Assembly: GCA_029211085.1 (NCBI GenBank)
Contig: JARGFW010000008.1
Coordinates: 1 to 61,830 of the forward strand
Origin: Deferrisomatales bacterium
GTDB lineage: Bacteria > Desulfobacterota > Deferrisomatia > Deferrisomatales > JARGFW01
Direction: 5' to 3'
DNA length: 61,830 nucleotides
Positions 28,501 through 34,313 of the stretch are shown here, in pieces. Numbering within the stretch: the stretch's first letter is position 1; each line of letters starts with the position of its first letter. Below the pieces are notes generated by a model. That model did no database searches and was not told the origin of the DNA. It saw nothing but the letters and a program-made list of their open reading frames with translations. The position numbers and the translations under genes were made by a program.

Positions 28501-30252
28501 CACGAACACCGCGTCCATGTCGGCGTCGGGCACGAAGCCCTCGGGGATGAACACGTCGATCTGGTCTCCGTCTGCTCCCTCAGTGCGCCGGATGTAGCCG
28601 TAGTGGTCCTGCAGGGCGGTCTCCCACGCCTTGCCGTCTTCGTCGGTGCCCTTGCGCACACTGCCGGCCGGGTTCTCGATCGAGATGTCCAGGCCCGGGT
28701 AGAATTTATTGACCTTGCCGACCCTGTAGTTCCCGGCGGCGGCCTGGTCCGGGGTGGGTTCCGGCAGGTCGTTGGTGGGGGATGTCGCGGCTTCGTTGGC
28801 GGCGGCGTCGATGCTTTCGGCCTCCAGGATCTCCGCGGCGGCCGGGATCGCCGCAAACTTCTGCGTACGCACGGCCTGGGCCTGCTCGGCGGCGGCCTCC
28901 TGGCGTGCCTCCATGCCGATCTGGTGCGCCTGGCCGGCCGTGGCACCCCTGGTCCATGCTTCCTGGTAGGCGGCGTCGTACTCGGGTCCGAAGTTGATGG
29001 CGCCCTGCGGAGCCGGGGGCGACTCGGCGGGGGCGGCCTCCTCCTGCTGCACCGGCACGGGGGTGGTGGGCTGCAGCGGGGTGCCGAAGGTCGGGCCGGT
29101 ACGCCCCATGGGGATCGCGCCACCACCCGGCGGCGGTGCGGGCGGCTGCAACCCCGCCCCCTGTGCGTGCGCCGTATCGGCCGCTGCGGTCTCTTCTGGG
29201 GTCAGGGCTCCACCGTCCGCGGCGGTGAGGTCTACGGGACGGTCCCCTTGCACCGTGGGGCTCTTGCTGGGTAGGGAGCCGACCGCGCCACCGATGATGC
29301 CGCCGGAGGCCGCGCCCAGGATAGCCGCATTGAGTGCTTCTTCCATGGCCTCGGCGTCGAGCATCGAACGATCGGCACCGCCCCGCTCCAGCAGGGTCTG
29401 CACGAACTCGGTGGCGCCCTCCACACCGGCCACTTCCACGGCAGACTGCAGGCCCCGCGCGAACCACCCGCGCCCTTGCTTCGACGCGAAGATGGGCAGT
29501 TCCTTGAGCAGTTGGATGCCCGGCACCTTGGACAGCAGCAAGAGGTCGTCCACCACTTCCAGCGCCGCCGCCGGGGTGGCGTAGGCCAGCGCCTGCCAAG
29601 GCTTGTGAATCCCCTGCTCGGCCTGCCCCGCCTCGATCTCGCCCAACTCGAAGGGGAGCGATCCGGCGAAGGAGCCGGCCGCGGCACCCATTGTGGTGCG
29701 TTTTGCAATCTGCTTGGTTGCTTCCTTACCCAAGAGGTTGATCGCGCCCTGGCGTGCGATGAGCGCACCGGCGCCACCCGTGACCATGGTGGTCGCCATC
29801 ATCGGCAGCGACTGGGCGAACCCATGGGCCACGTACTTGGCTGCGTTGCCGAAACTGTCGTTGGCTTCGCGGAAGGAACCCACGGCCGGGGCGACGGCTT
29901 GCTGGCGTTCCCCGAGCTCGGCCAGTTGCGCGTCGGCCGTCGTGGTATCGCCGCCGACCACATCGGTGGCGAACCGCATGGCTCCGATGGCCGCTTGAGG
30001 GATCATCAGCGCACCGCTTTCCAGCCCCTTCAGGAACTCGCCACCGACCGTGCTGGTATCTTCCGGCACGGGTGCGGGAGCAGGGGGTGGAGCGGTCGGC
30101 TCCAGGTTGGCCAGGTACTCGGCGATCTGCGTATCCTGCGCCCCTGCCTTGCGCGCACCCTCCAGGTCGAAGCCGACCCGTTGGGCCAAGAACGTGGCAA
30201 TCGCTCCGTCGCTGGCACCCGCCTTGCGCGCACCGTCCAAGTCGAATTGCAT
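16573..30252 (-). CDS. Giant polyvalent virion-type protein (InPase-like, N6-methylase, helicase, GHKL ATPase, zincins)
   Basis: 4,559 residues, 22% of the window, with CGAGGTAACCC before the ATG. In order: two N-terminal repeats (FDLDGARKAGASDGAIATFL, FDLEGARKAGAQDTQIAEYL); a hydrophobic, glycine-rich region (~110-330); a pyrophosphatase-like domain (~525-640, YGYIRRTEGADGDQIDVF); an N6-adenine methylase (~920-1105, EPTAGNGML and ANPPFGT); a Gly/Arg linker; a Strawberry-notch/SF2-like helicase (~1400-2400, DMTGIGKGR, LDEAH, MLGRIFRKGQ); a GHKL ATPase (~2670-2760, NELVQNALD, DNGTGM, GGYGLAKA); two zincin motifs (HEYNH ~3122, HELFH ~3323); and an LPD38-like C-terminal region. This is the architecture of polyvalent proteins (compare phage P1 DarB), thought to be injected with DNA to block host defence. 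Individual domain activities are inferred from motifs. Confidence 0.9.
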   Translation of the reverse strand: MQFDLDGARKAGASDGAIATFLAQRVGFDLEGARKAGAQDTQIAEYLANLEPTAPPPAPAPVPEDTSTVGGEFLKGLESGALMIPQAAIGAMRFATDVVGGDTTTADAQLAELGERQQAVAPAVGSFREANDSFGNAAKYVAHGFAQSLPMMATTMVTGGAGALIARQGAINLLGKEATKQIAKRTTMGAAAGSFAGSLPFELGEIEAGQAEQGIHKPWQALAYATPAAALEVVDDLLLLSKVPGIQLLKELPIFASKQGRGWFARGLQSAVEVAGVEGATEFVQTLLERGGADRSMLDAEAMEEALNAAILGAASGGIIGGAVGSLPSKSPTVQGDRPVDLTAADGGALTPEETAAADTAHAQGAGLQPPAPPPGGGAIPMGRTGPTFGTPLQPTTPVPVQQEEAAPAESPPAPQGAINFGPEYDAAYQEAWTRGATAGQAHQIGMEARQEAAAEQAQAVRTQKFAAIPAAAEILEAESIDAAANEAATSPTNDLPEPTPDQAAAGNYRVGKVNKFYPGLDISIENPAGSVRKGTDEDGKAWETALQDHYGYIRRTEGADGDQIDVFIPEGFVPDADMDAVFVVDQKNADGTFDEHKVIMGAGSLDEAADLYLRNYDASGPNRIMDITEMSVAEFKQWLKSDTTQPASAPAAPEGAAEPEPGGKTAGQPAVAEAPAPAVLTPERMHQGHTPDLREYYDTGGTPVPEADILPAHDYPPALIPQAEADIREAIDDAEYELGNARARYASAQEKQDAARMAAAYRDIRVQKEALRSLQAALPQPESQPSTPDTPAPEPPPAPPVAPPAPAAADPAVGAPGLVNTGALAGHFLADLRAGVKHDRKTMRQRAATLMGVPVTDLDPSKGYEHKYVEEAFEYGVVQRLREIMQAETAHVLKFRQIKELYDLQAGLSQRDSTSVALQQYSTPAPLAYLMQRWLGIDTDGTLSVYEPTAGNGMLVAGAKNPGNVLANELDSGPRLQHLRAQGFQVSNADAMDVGDPSMEGAFDRVVANPPFGTAAEVQEADGYPLKKIEHQIMAESLGAIGENGKAAFIIGGHNFKNGRMSETDRVFLNYLYSHYNVTHNIDIDGDVYRKQGTTFPIRLITIEGMKATPDATYAPERPSDVESAADFDAVAKILDAKEVANEFADSPGAPGDGSGGERGKPAGRPGRAPGGRGGRAPEGRQGDGDRSDTGGRGEGGKRGGDGAPLPDQGGTAGRDEPVQPPVGGNRGGLTGNLSPEDQAKLDALHEKMRGLLSPTKLNIGIDPELVTTGVQIAGLYMKAGIKTVEAIAVELARNLGEAIKPYVKAIYNQARTELQDPEMSSRAEVRAVDLDAIFAGIAQPTTPAPAAPAPTPASGLQTPYTPVSRGEAGQNLIPRNQAEGTQSALQKLVDAYGDLDTWVAGKLGYAAKEELYTTASGEPRLSAEQIDALALTIDAIDSGMGMIEGDMTGIGKGRVAAAIIRYANLQGLRPIFVTEKANLFSDMHRDLNDIGHEATPFIMSGNAEANVVGADGETVFHKQGGAGQKSAATYREMAENPSEYLANNGYDVLFTNYSQITRHGIQRTILSELAKENIVILDEAHAAGGEAAVGRGGRTPTPRRDAQGREKQTSAEYVRSMIAEAQGVLYMSATFAKRPGNMPLYYRTVLGTSGLSFADLTTAMHRGSVALQQVVSRFLTERGQHVRREQDFSHIKLMRTKTDEANKARDVKEADKLTAELRSLITFSNELNAEIDWAAVAAEAGHTASAAPDSFGIEGANFASIVHNYVAQMLLAIKASAVADEAVAVWDNGNGAKPIIGIMHTMGSFLNDLMAAEGLVVGDEIRQGFNAVLLKGLRNTLKYTVKDPRGNKTKHYMTEAQLARHAPDSYAVYVRLKRKLETLHTWVPGSPIDHMRTRMEQAGLRVGEITGRDLRINMDGDRHIIEKRSRQDRDRKRAIKAFNLNQDPGYDALIINRAGSTGLSLHPTKDIPQPGGHHLVTDKRPRHMIIAQADLNVDTVVQMLGRIFRKGQVERPSYTFFNTALPAETRPAVVLEKKLKSMSANTTADSSSAFSQDVPDMLNEYGDAMVVQWLQANRDINDTLNDPVGIAGGGNGQTEDAFRKVSGKIALFSAALQEQFYTEVSEMFTAHIEYLDEIGQNNLETKNYDYRARTVRTDILHAGTDPDNPFATDAVLEEVVARNLRKPFSRKTLEEMIHKALGGQDPLMLMQDQRTAMRAASAEWLDVLNQRRDEAVAAEKSTLGIDATIQDARRTLEQAEEMLEQFQIGSSHELMLDEETGVRVPAVVTGVSITTSSGNPAARSKIKFTFALAHANQSLRLRMVQYGLLAGSRQDFRGTIRNQWDNLIPQETESTQYIVTGNLLAGYARVEKGSIINFTRADGTQAQGILVPETKHDTVDELRSVRAVGAAEAAAWMLAQSREHVVALPTNQGRVVIFRDTDTDTYQLRVPHTKKDGGRYFLDQPLVDLMEGARGFQDVGSGGRKSKVGRFPESNLRAVLDRLYDMEVRFMVRNEEGGSLPTPAPAPAPAPPPSPPPRTALAERIAREADAKQTPLSVAEHLLAAAYLESGADRVQPDNGKVLGKLFQLAAGNADNRFGAPVERVGYNKAPGQRTFTIQKPYGQLIYDEGANTLVLEPGPLMDASRVADARFKPDTENLLPTLMKDIVNNDLEGTLVNELVQNALDSFPARRAAKGRHINLQVDRIYRWDSAESNGDMTVFTVTDNGTGMTQAQVKQHFLGLGAKGKSGTDTRGGYGLAKAAFLLAPASMELRTTKGGQTTTLRATRGELISGAKLDLLTRPQRPGEAEGTELKLSLYADRNEAKSLGTYEADPAELNTKIKQYIKNLRAPATVTYTDIYGQEETTVVKPLRALKQAFDPVKLDMLGNTLTVYFIPSDGPFSSYQGKYSIPISTYNKGLLLQHIEAYNYNLKGMYSKPGFEVVVEFDETTAVSSMDYPFIQNRTRLNGEIARAVKDAVDEKTQARALEQFEMEKAAFRAMMEAAPEVAGIKVLIPFTDPKDVSTARGVFNKNTDLFQSMAEVYAAFNNMLEASGEKRIDLAITVDPGIHGFRSNPNVVGYEVYAINPFSVDATLMLNEFYIGYIEQGNDPSFLRASSFVHTLVHEYNHSLVQGHDERYTKTLAVIYSKLTHTNLAALEEMLYDFYEKYGDRASGIHDDLRNLGKSGSRLRTGDGSVLTSESSGAAGQPGVAADATDGGRQTGPAALRGEQDLALATDGPTLSMSAVERIQGAIDRALAGLPVRLQIVGSIDPDHLGDARASFAAHGVEGGKIAGVHTPLTGLDGTVQSVIRLALDGATEATGYHELFHAAESQGLISAADQAVLDRKYPAGQKSGRETRADAYARWSMGDKANIPAVVQRIFQQLRETFERIGNALRGLGYRSADDVFRALESGALAKGEGNRGTRRSSTPTSFDVVNLQGKHEKTPEQFWGGVTRLVQSRDPNTELDFMEDPYDSVLFREIEALWESRGVEQLKARLAQDAEATFQRYRHYPGDLPKTTEDSKRAEAVAVELARRAKWEFWEVAMGSAYPNSTYIADHVSGLQEDADTLEMLGGPEGLIGQLTDIIGKPLAQVIPFSGTTDFSLATATNPTPAQQAVRTSLREKANGVIDRLDRFIASPLLSLENAKEFYARRHRALGALGAIKEETSRLYKLFRDAAGEDAQAIYAYLTTKDADLASVPERWRKATETAKQTVERIGELLVSHGLLPEDVMEQHRGEYLPRVYLKHLLGDENVAAISSGKGLNLSYTKKRRNLPEEQRNAMGEVLDPAYLVSRAYSIPMRDMAILDWLSDIARHAEWVLPGSLVEWSWQENPGYQLGPWRYTTNADGTFNLQRIQRKRRVIRHEAVPAADLESFFGSATAANALRAGKGKAAQRKTGTSPGGHPTFTATGWKRFGKWYQYKKNADGTFTIKASTLVETAVDKQNVSPEALPGVVGENRAEAMLEHAEVGRRTATVDPFDWNKGKAKGYNVGKQVRGKPRLQGGKLVSVFWLAQEAERIRKQVHTYPEATRASAERTAERMEALVKEFGPPEGTQLPAGWAQVPMGRKYGPLAGMAVRKEIVNDLVGVVQNTIGDTGATGKLDKVLRKTMRTWKWAKTAANVSGQVRNFVSNGLMLGLSGVPWHRVAPLMARAFGEIRRNGAYWKIAKRYGVTEATFSNTELARIETAFLDMLQRQGDAGFLSTIGLWFGKFENLTGDVYQLMEALGKTAKIIDAIERQELPAADAAMEAHKWLFDYSDVRQEVKTARESYLGIPFLTYTLKVLPRVLDSMLNHPMQAAPLMAGAAVLPYLIAHILDVDEDDYEKLMEAMPEWIRERGHVYLLPVKDEYGRWKVVDIGYFFPWSAWSEAARSLGRLAGEDREFADLTKLLSGLGVGGSPIWDISTAIQTGIDPFTERPIVDEYAPPAEKLQQVLLYAYNMAAPTWINLGGRGFLGKEVDALTGTLDSQGRPRSSHVNALARLVGVNLYDYDPNESREWNIKRMERELEDTESAMKKRLRNPNTSDADYERIVTGFSARMDRVVEKLQRYIEDSESSLLYR
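20562..20774 (-). CDS. Putative nested ORF inside the giant gene (second)
   Basis: 70 residues in a different frame from the giant gene, starting at ATG 20774 with GGAGGAG 7 nt upstream. The product (TARAAYTTISEIWAKAGLDF, then SRELQQMQRMAADKLDPR) has ordinary protein-like composition, whereas the giant frame here is a Gly/Ser/Ala-rich linker between the two zincin regions. It is either an overlapping gene or a fortuitous ORF; ribosome profiling would decide. Confidence 0.4.
   Translation of the reverse strand: MTSTKNTETARAAYTTISEIWAKAGLDFAPVMAAFSPPSPLGPQASRELQQMQRMAADKLDPRPYEESKT
26559..26825 (-). CDS. Putative nested ORF inside the giant gene (first)
   Basis: 88 residues, out of frame with the giant gene, starting at ATG 26825 with a strong SD (AAAGGAGG, 6-nt spacing). 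The product is acidic and helical: MNLLTALGHLVTDLEENGEN, then DKAMAIDQILEDEGKAASAE and EELLEEMSLFSLLWEATAEG. The giant frame here (residues ~1143-1231) is a Gly/Arg/Asp/Pro-rich linker between methylase and helicase, as if constrained by the overlapping frame. It is a good candidate for an internal gene, possibly a helper or regulator of the giant protein. Confidence 0.5.
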   Translation of the reverse strand: MNLLTALGHLVTDLEENGENLQDALDGLQGAAADGLPKGDKAMAIDQILEDEGKAASAEEMVRPYRTKEELLEEMSLFSLLWEATAEG

Positions 30253-30255
30253 GGG

Positions 30256-31920
30256 TTACCTCGTGCGCCGGCTCATGGGGTTGTCGGGCGAACTCTGTGG
30301 CATGGGGATCGCGCCGCCACCGGGGGGCGGTGCGTACTGCGGTGGTTCCGGTGGCGCGGGTGTTACGTCCGGCGCCGCACCAAGGCCCGTGAGAAATTTG
30401 CTCAGATCCACGTCGCCGCCATCCCCCGTGTCCTTCTCCTGCGGCAGGGGAATCCCCTCCGCTTCGAATCGGTGGCCGACCTCGGTTAGGTACTCGTTCG
30501 CGGATTCCACCCCCGGGTTGTCAGCTACGGCGGCAGCCAACATTTCCTTGCGCGTCTTTTCGTCGGCAGCCATATACGCCCTGCGAGCTGGGCTGTACTC
30601 TTTCCCAAGGGAGTCGAAGAATTCCTTCGCGGCGGTCTTTTTGGCATTGACTACCGCACCGTAGGCAGTGCGATATGTAGTCTCCAGAGAGGTTCGGATT
30701 GCCCTTGCAAGCCGTGCGTCGTCCCTGTTGTCACCTACCTTGGCCGCAGCAACGGCCCCATCGTTCTTCAACGCCTGCAGTTCCTTGTCCCCCTTCAGTT
30801 TGCGATCCTCAGCCGCGATTGTCTTGGCAAGGGCCGTCTTGTCCATCTGCGCCTTCATCGCCGTGGTGGCGAGTTTGTCCGCCTCTTCGACGGTGAACTG
30901 CCCACCCTCCAGCCGGTCGGCCATGATCTTGAACTTCTGCTGCTCGTCCACCCCCACGTTCGGGTCGGCGGCCAGGCGCCGGGCCTCCTTGACGTAGGCC
31001 AGGGACTTGTTGAGCTCGGCCAGCCGCGGGGCAAACTCGTTGCTGTACCGCAGGCTGTCCACCAGCAGTATCTTCTCCTGCATCAGGCGCGACTGGTTCT
31101 CGAGGCTGCCGATGTAGTGCTTGTTGAGCATCGTGCTGAACTGTGCAGCCTGCTTGACCTGCTCCCGGGGAATCATCTGGATCGGGTCTTTCGGGTCGCT
31201 GGTGCGCCCTGCGGTAGCCGGCACCAAGATGGGGTTGCCGTCCTTGCCGATCAACGGTTGCTTGGTCTCCGGGTCCACGACACTCATGTTCACACCAACC
31301 GCGTCTTGCTTCGGGTCGTAGAGCACGTTGACGATCTGCCCGACCTCGCCCTTGACCGAACGCACCGCGCCGGTTTCCATGTCCAGCGCATCGTAGTCGT
31401 GCACTGCGCCCCTGCGATCGGCCGACATGCGCTCCAGACTCTGGAAGAACTCCTCGTTCTTGGCGGTGCGGCGTAGCGAGATCGGACTTGTGGCACCCAG
31501 GGTTTTGATCTCGTCCATGCCGGCCCCCACCGCTTCGTAGGCTTTCAGTACCTGCGCCGGGTTTTCCTTGCGGCCGATGTCCAGCAACGCGCGGTACTGC
31601 GCCGGCATCTTCTCCAACTGCTCTGCGGAGAAGGGGAGACCTTGCTGAAGTTGGGCGACCAACAGGCGGTACTCGCGGGCCTGGTCTTCGCGGCCCTGGG
31701 CCTCCGTCTGCCGGCCGCGTTGCTGGGTGTTCCACTCCTGGTCGGCGCTCAGGCCACGCATGCGTATCGCGCTCTCCCGTGTCTCCCGGGCGTCCGCGTT
31801 GCGGCGCAGGTCCATCTCGTCGGAGTCGTTCTTCACCTTGGAGAGGGTCGCGTAGACGTTGACCGCTTGCGCGATCGGGTCGGTGCCGATGTTGGCGGCG
31901 CGGGAAAGGTAGCTTGCCAT
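30256..31920 (-). CDS. Internal virion (ejection) protein, coiled-coil
   Basis: 554 residues from ATG 31920, which has AGGAGG 9 nt upstream (the ATG at 31962 does not). Largely helical with long charged segments (DLRRNADARETRESAIRMRG, REDQAREYRLLVAQLQQGL, LAELNKSLAYVKEARRLAAD) and a Pro-rich C-terminus ending PQSSPDNPMSRRTR. The adjoining giant gene starts 4 nt after its stop and shares a similar Pro/Gly-rich sequence style. By position and composition it matches podovirus internal core/ejection proteins that exit ahead of the genome. No enzymatic motif seen. Confidence 0.7.
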   Translation of the reverse strand: MASYLSRAANIGTDPIAQAVNVYATLSKVKNDSDEMDLRRNADARETRESAIRMRGLSADQEWNTQQRGRQTEAQGREDQAREYRLLVAQLQQGLPFSAEQLEKMPAQYRALLDIGRKENPAQVLKAYEAVGAGMDEIKTLGATSPISLRRTAKNEEFFQSLERMSADRRGAVHDYDALDMETGAVRSVKGEVGQIVNVLYDPKQDAVGVNMSVVDPETKQPLIGKDGNPILVPATAGRTSDPKDPIQMIPREQVKQAAQFSTMLNKHYIGSLENQSRLMQEKILLVDSLRYSNEFAPRLAELNKSLAYVKEARRLAADPNVGVDEQQKFKIMADRLEGGQFTVEEADKLATTAMKAQMDKTALAKTIAAEDRKLKGDKELQALKNDGAVAAAKVGDNRDDARLARAIRTSLETTYRTAYGAVVNAKKTAAKEFFDSLGKEYSPARRAYMAADEKTRKEMLAAAVADNPGVESANEYLTEVGHRFEAEGIPLPQEKDTGDGGDVDLSKFLTGLGAAPDVTPAPPEPPQYAPPPGGGAIPMPQSSPDNPMSRRTR

Positions 31921-31933
31921 CTCTCTGTTCCTC

Positions 31934-32272
31934 CTAGAATAGGCCGCCGGCCGCGAAGCCAATGATGCCGCCGACTACCATGCCAACACCAATGCCGGGC
32001 AGGCCGCCGATTGTGCCCATCTGCGCGCCCGCATAGGCCCCCGCCAGGGCGCCGGCCGCACCGCCAGCGGCAGCGTTCTTCTGCTGCCGTGCCGCGTCTT
32101 CTTGCTGCTGCAGTTGCGTCTGCTGGAACGCCTGCTGCTGCTTGAGGGATCGGTCCTGCAGGATGAGTGCGCTGGCCGCTTGCTCGCGCTTCTGGTCGTT
32201 CTGCGCCCCGGTGATTGCCCCGGTGGAGGCGCTGGTGGCGTACTGGCGCCCGGTCTTGAGGATGCCGCCCAT
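31934..32272 (-). CDS. Small ejection-type protein with Gly-zipper C-terminus
   Basis: 112 residues from ATG 32272 (AGGAGACGACCC upstream); the longer frame is shadow sequence. The middle is a Gln-rich coiled coil (LKQQQAFQQTQLQQQEDAAR). The C-terminal third is a glycine zipper of membrane-spanning character (GGAAGALAGAYAGAQMGTIG, GIGVGMVVGGIIGFAAGGLF). Such proteins insert into the host envelope to help build the DNA channel during ejection. Neighbours are other internal virion proteins. Confidence 0.7.
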   Translation of the reverse strand: MGGILKTGRQYATSASTGAITGAQNDQKREQAASALILQDRSLKQQQAFQQTQLQQQEDAARQQKNAAAGGAAGALAGAYAGAQMGTIGGLPGIGVGMVVGGIIGFAAGGLF

Positions 32273-32282
32273 GGGTCGTCTC

Positions 32283-32828
32283 CTATGTGCTCTGGGTATC
32301 GAGACCGCTGATGGCGCTGCCCCCGACGCCGCCGAATGCGATGTTGCGGCTGCGCGCGGCGATGTTCTGCCGGATACGGTTGGCGGCGTCGGTGCGGGCC
32401 AGGGCGCCTTGCCGATCCCAGTCTTCGTCCATGCGTAGTTGCGTCTCCTGTGTGGGTCGCTGCCCCAGGGCCGACAAGCGGTGTTGCTGCGTCTGCCGAC
32501 CCGTGTCGATAGCGCTGTTGACGGCTGGCATGGCATCGCCGATGGCTTCGTCCACCATCCCCGGGTTGTTGTAGTGGGTCATGTTCATCAGCGCGTCTTC
32601 GTAGGGCATGAATCGGCTGGCGTAGTCGTCCCACTGTTCCCGCAGGATGATCCCTGGCAGGTCCAGGGATTGCTGGTCCTGGAGCGCCCAGTCCGTCAGG
32701 GTACCGTTTGGATTGAACCATAGATCGTGCCGCGCGTTTGGGTCATAGGTGCGGCTGTTCTGGTCGAGGTTGTTGCCTATGTCGCCCGTGTAGCCACTGT
32801 CCTCGTTCCAGTGCGGATTGTATGGCAT
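32283..32828 (-). CDS. Minor virion protein, paralogue of the next upstream gene
   Basis: 181 residues, AGGAGGACAGC before ATG. A central block REQWDDYASRFMPYEDALMN is mirrored by GEQWNRYATVFRPFEDKVMA in the protein at 32850-33614, showing shared ancestry. The N-terminus is Asn/Asp-rich and the C-terminus Gly/Ser-rich (FGGVGGSAISGL). Probably an ejection or internal head protein. Confidence 0.65.
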   Translation of the reverse strand: MPYNPHWNEDSGYTGDIGNNLDQNSRTYDPNARHDLWFNPNGTLTDWALQDQQSLDLPGIILREQWDDYASRFMPYEDALMNMTHYNNPGMVDEAIGDAMPAVNSAIDTGRQTQQHRLSALGQRPTQETQLRMDEDWDRQGALARTDAANRIRQNIAARSRNIAFGGVGGSAISGLDTQST

Positions 32829-32849
32829 GCTGTCCTCCTACAGGCCGGC

Positions 32850-33614
32850 TCAGGCTTTCATGGTGACGGGGTCAGAGGCTGCCGGGCTGAACCAGCCCTG
32901 CTCTACCCCGTATGCCCCGGCCCCCGTGGCGCTGGCGAACAGGCTGGTGAGGTAGTTCTGGTTCTGGATGTACTGGGCGCTGTTCAACTCGCTGTTGTTC
33001 ATCTGCTGCTGCACGTCGAGCTTGTCCAGCCCGAACTGGAAGCCCCAGTCACTGATGGTCTGCTGGGTGGCGAGCGAGGCTGCTTGGCCCAGGCCGCTGA
33101 CAGCGAAGTCGGCCCCGCCGCGGCCCAGTTCCACGACGTTCTGCATCATCGCAGAGCCTTCCGCGGCCAGGGCGTTGGTACCTTCTACCGATCCCCGTGC
33201 TGCGGTCTGTGCAACGCCCTCGGCGCCCATGGCTGATGCGTCGGTGATGGCGCCGGCGCGGTTGCCGTAGGCTTGCGCCACGGTGCCGGTGCCAGCCTGC
33301 TTCTGCATGATGTTGGCGTTGATCGCGCCCTGCACCTGGGTGGCGTAGCGATCATTGTTCGCCACGTCGGCCATGACCTTGTCTTCGAAGGGCCGGAAGA
33401 CCGTGGCGTAGCGGTTCCACTGCTCCCCGGCAATGGCTGTGGTCTGCTTTTCCAACTCGGTGCGTCCCTCGATGGCGTCTTGCCGGGCCTCGTCCTTGAG
33501 GAACTTCTTGTCTTCCTGGCGCTGCTCATCAACGGCCACGCGCTCCTGCGCCTCCCCCTCGGTTTCCTTGAGCCTGACACCTCCGGCGCCTGTATCCCAC
33601 ATCCACGTTGGCAT
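32850..33614 (-). CDS. Internal virion protein, helical
   Basis: 254 residues, GAGGAGGGCTAACG before ATG. A charged coiled-coil N-terminus (EGEAQERVAVDEQRQEDKKF) is followed by the EQWxxYxxxFxPxED block, an Ala/Gly-rich helical part (GAGAVEG-like segments, AEGSAMMQNVVELGRGGADF) and a Gln/Asn-rich segment (DKLDVQQQMNNSELNSAQYI). It resembles podovirus ejection proteins and is paralogous to its downstream neighbour. Confidence 0.65.
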   Translation of the reverse strand: MPTWMWDTGAGGVRLKETEGEAQERVAVDEQRQEDKKFLKDEARQDAIEGRTELEKQTTAIAGEQWNRYATVFRPFEDKVMADVANNDRYATQVQGAINANIMQKQAGTGTVAQAYGNRAGAITDASAMGAEGVAQTAARGSVEGTNALAAEGSAMMQNVVELGRGGADFAVSGLGQAASLATQQTISDWGFQFGLDKLDVQQQMNNSELNSAQYIQNQNYLTSLFASATGAGAYGVEQGWFSPAASDPVTMKA

Positions 33615-33656
33615 CGTTAGCCCTCCTCTTGCTGCGTACGCACCGGGTGCGTCTCT

Positions 33657-33662
33657 ATTCTA
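33657..33662 (-). promoter_or_regulatory. Possible -10 element in the gap before the ejection genes
   Basis: The minus strand reads TAGAAT in the 80-nt gap upstream of 33614, but the -35 is weak. The same gap holds the palindrome ACGCACCCGGTGCGT and a TGCGTACGCA copy (33633-33642). An internal late promoter is possible. Confidence 0.3.
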
Positions 33663-33694
33663 GCGGTTTCCCCACCCACAAAGCGACGGGAACC

Positions 33695-33901
33695 CTACCC
33701 GCCGATGCGTTGCACGATGGCGACGAGTCTGGCCCGTGCCGCACTGTACTGCGGGGTCATCGGGGTGCCGGCCGCGGTGCGCAGGGCAGCCAGTTCGGCG
33801 TCGATGGCCCGCAATATCTGGTACAACGCCTTGCCCATGGCACGGTTGCCCTGGTGTTCACGCTCTGCGGCGTCGGGTACGTGCGTGAGGTCAAGCGGCA
33901 T
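33695..33901 (-). CDS. Hypothetical late protein, 68 residues
   Basis: Helical small protein (GKALYQILRAIDAELAALRT, YSAARARLVAIVQRIGG) starting within the end of the upstream gene (11-nt overlap). It lies between the tail-fibre-like and ejection genes. Perhaps an assembly factor; no family recognised. Confidence 0.55.
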   Translation of the reverse strand: MPLDLTHVPDAAEREHQGNRAMGKALYQILRAIDAELAALRTAAGTPMTPQYSAARARLVAIVQRIGG

Positions 33902-34313
33902 GGGTCACCCGGACGATCGTGTCCGGCAGGTAGCGCGCCACTTCATTCACGCCAATCAACCACGCATGATCCACGGCGCTGGTCAGGCGCAAGGTTACCA
34001 CCCCACCCTCCGCGTCTACGCTCTGGGGTACGGTATCCACCAGCACATTCAGGGCCGGCTGGTCGGTGGCGATGGTCACGGTAACGGTGCCGTCTACCTG
34101 CGCCCCCACCACGGCCTCCAGCAATGTGCGCGGGGTGATGACGATGGACAACGGGCGCCCATCCGTGTCGGCTGCCGACCAGAGTGCGTAGTGTGTGAGG
34201 TCAGATGTCCCCTCGACAGCCGGGACCAGTTCCATCCGATGGTCCATGGACACCGTGTTATAAATGCGTCCTGCCAGCGGCCCTTCAGTGATGACTTGGT
34301 GGTAGCGCGGCAT
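33891..34313 (-). CDS. Hypothetical tail protein, beta-rich, 140 residues
   Basis: The start overlaps the fibre stop by one base. Strand-rich sequence (GTVTVTIATDQPALNVLV, EGGVVTLRLTSAVDHAWLIG) with an N-terminal MPRYHQVITEGPLAGRIYNT. It is probably a small structural tail component, given its neighbours; no specific assignment possible. Confidence 0.6.
   Translation of the reverse strand: MPRYHQVITEGPLAGRIYNTVSMDHRMELVPAVEGTSDLTHYALWSAADTDGRPLSIVITPRTLLEAVVGAQVDGTVTVTIATDQPALNVLVDTVPQSVDAEGGVVTLRLTSAVDHAWLIGVNEVARYLPDTIVRVTHAA

Noticed and set aside
28092-29126. 344-codon alternative frame inside the giant gene
   Set aside because: Pro/Arg/Ser/Thr-rich shadow without SD; unlike the two nested ORFs at 20562 and 26559 it has no protein-like composition.
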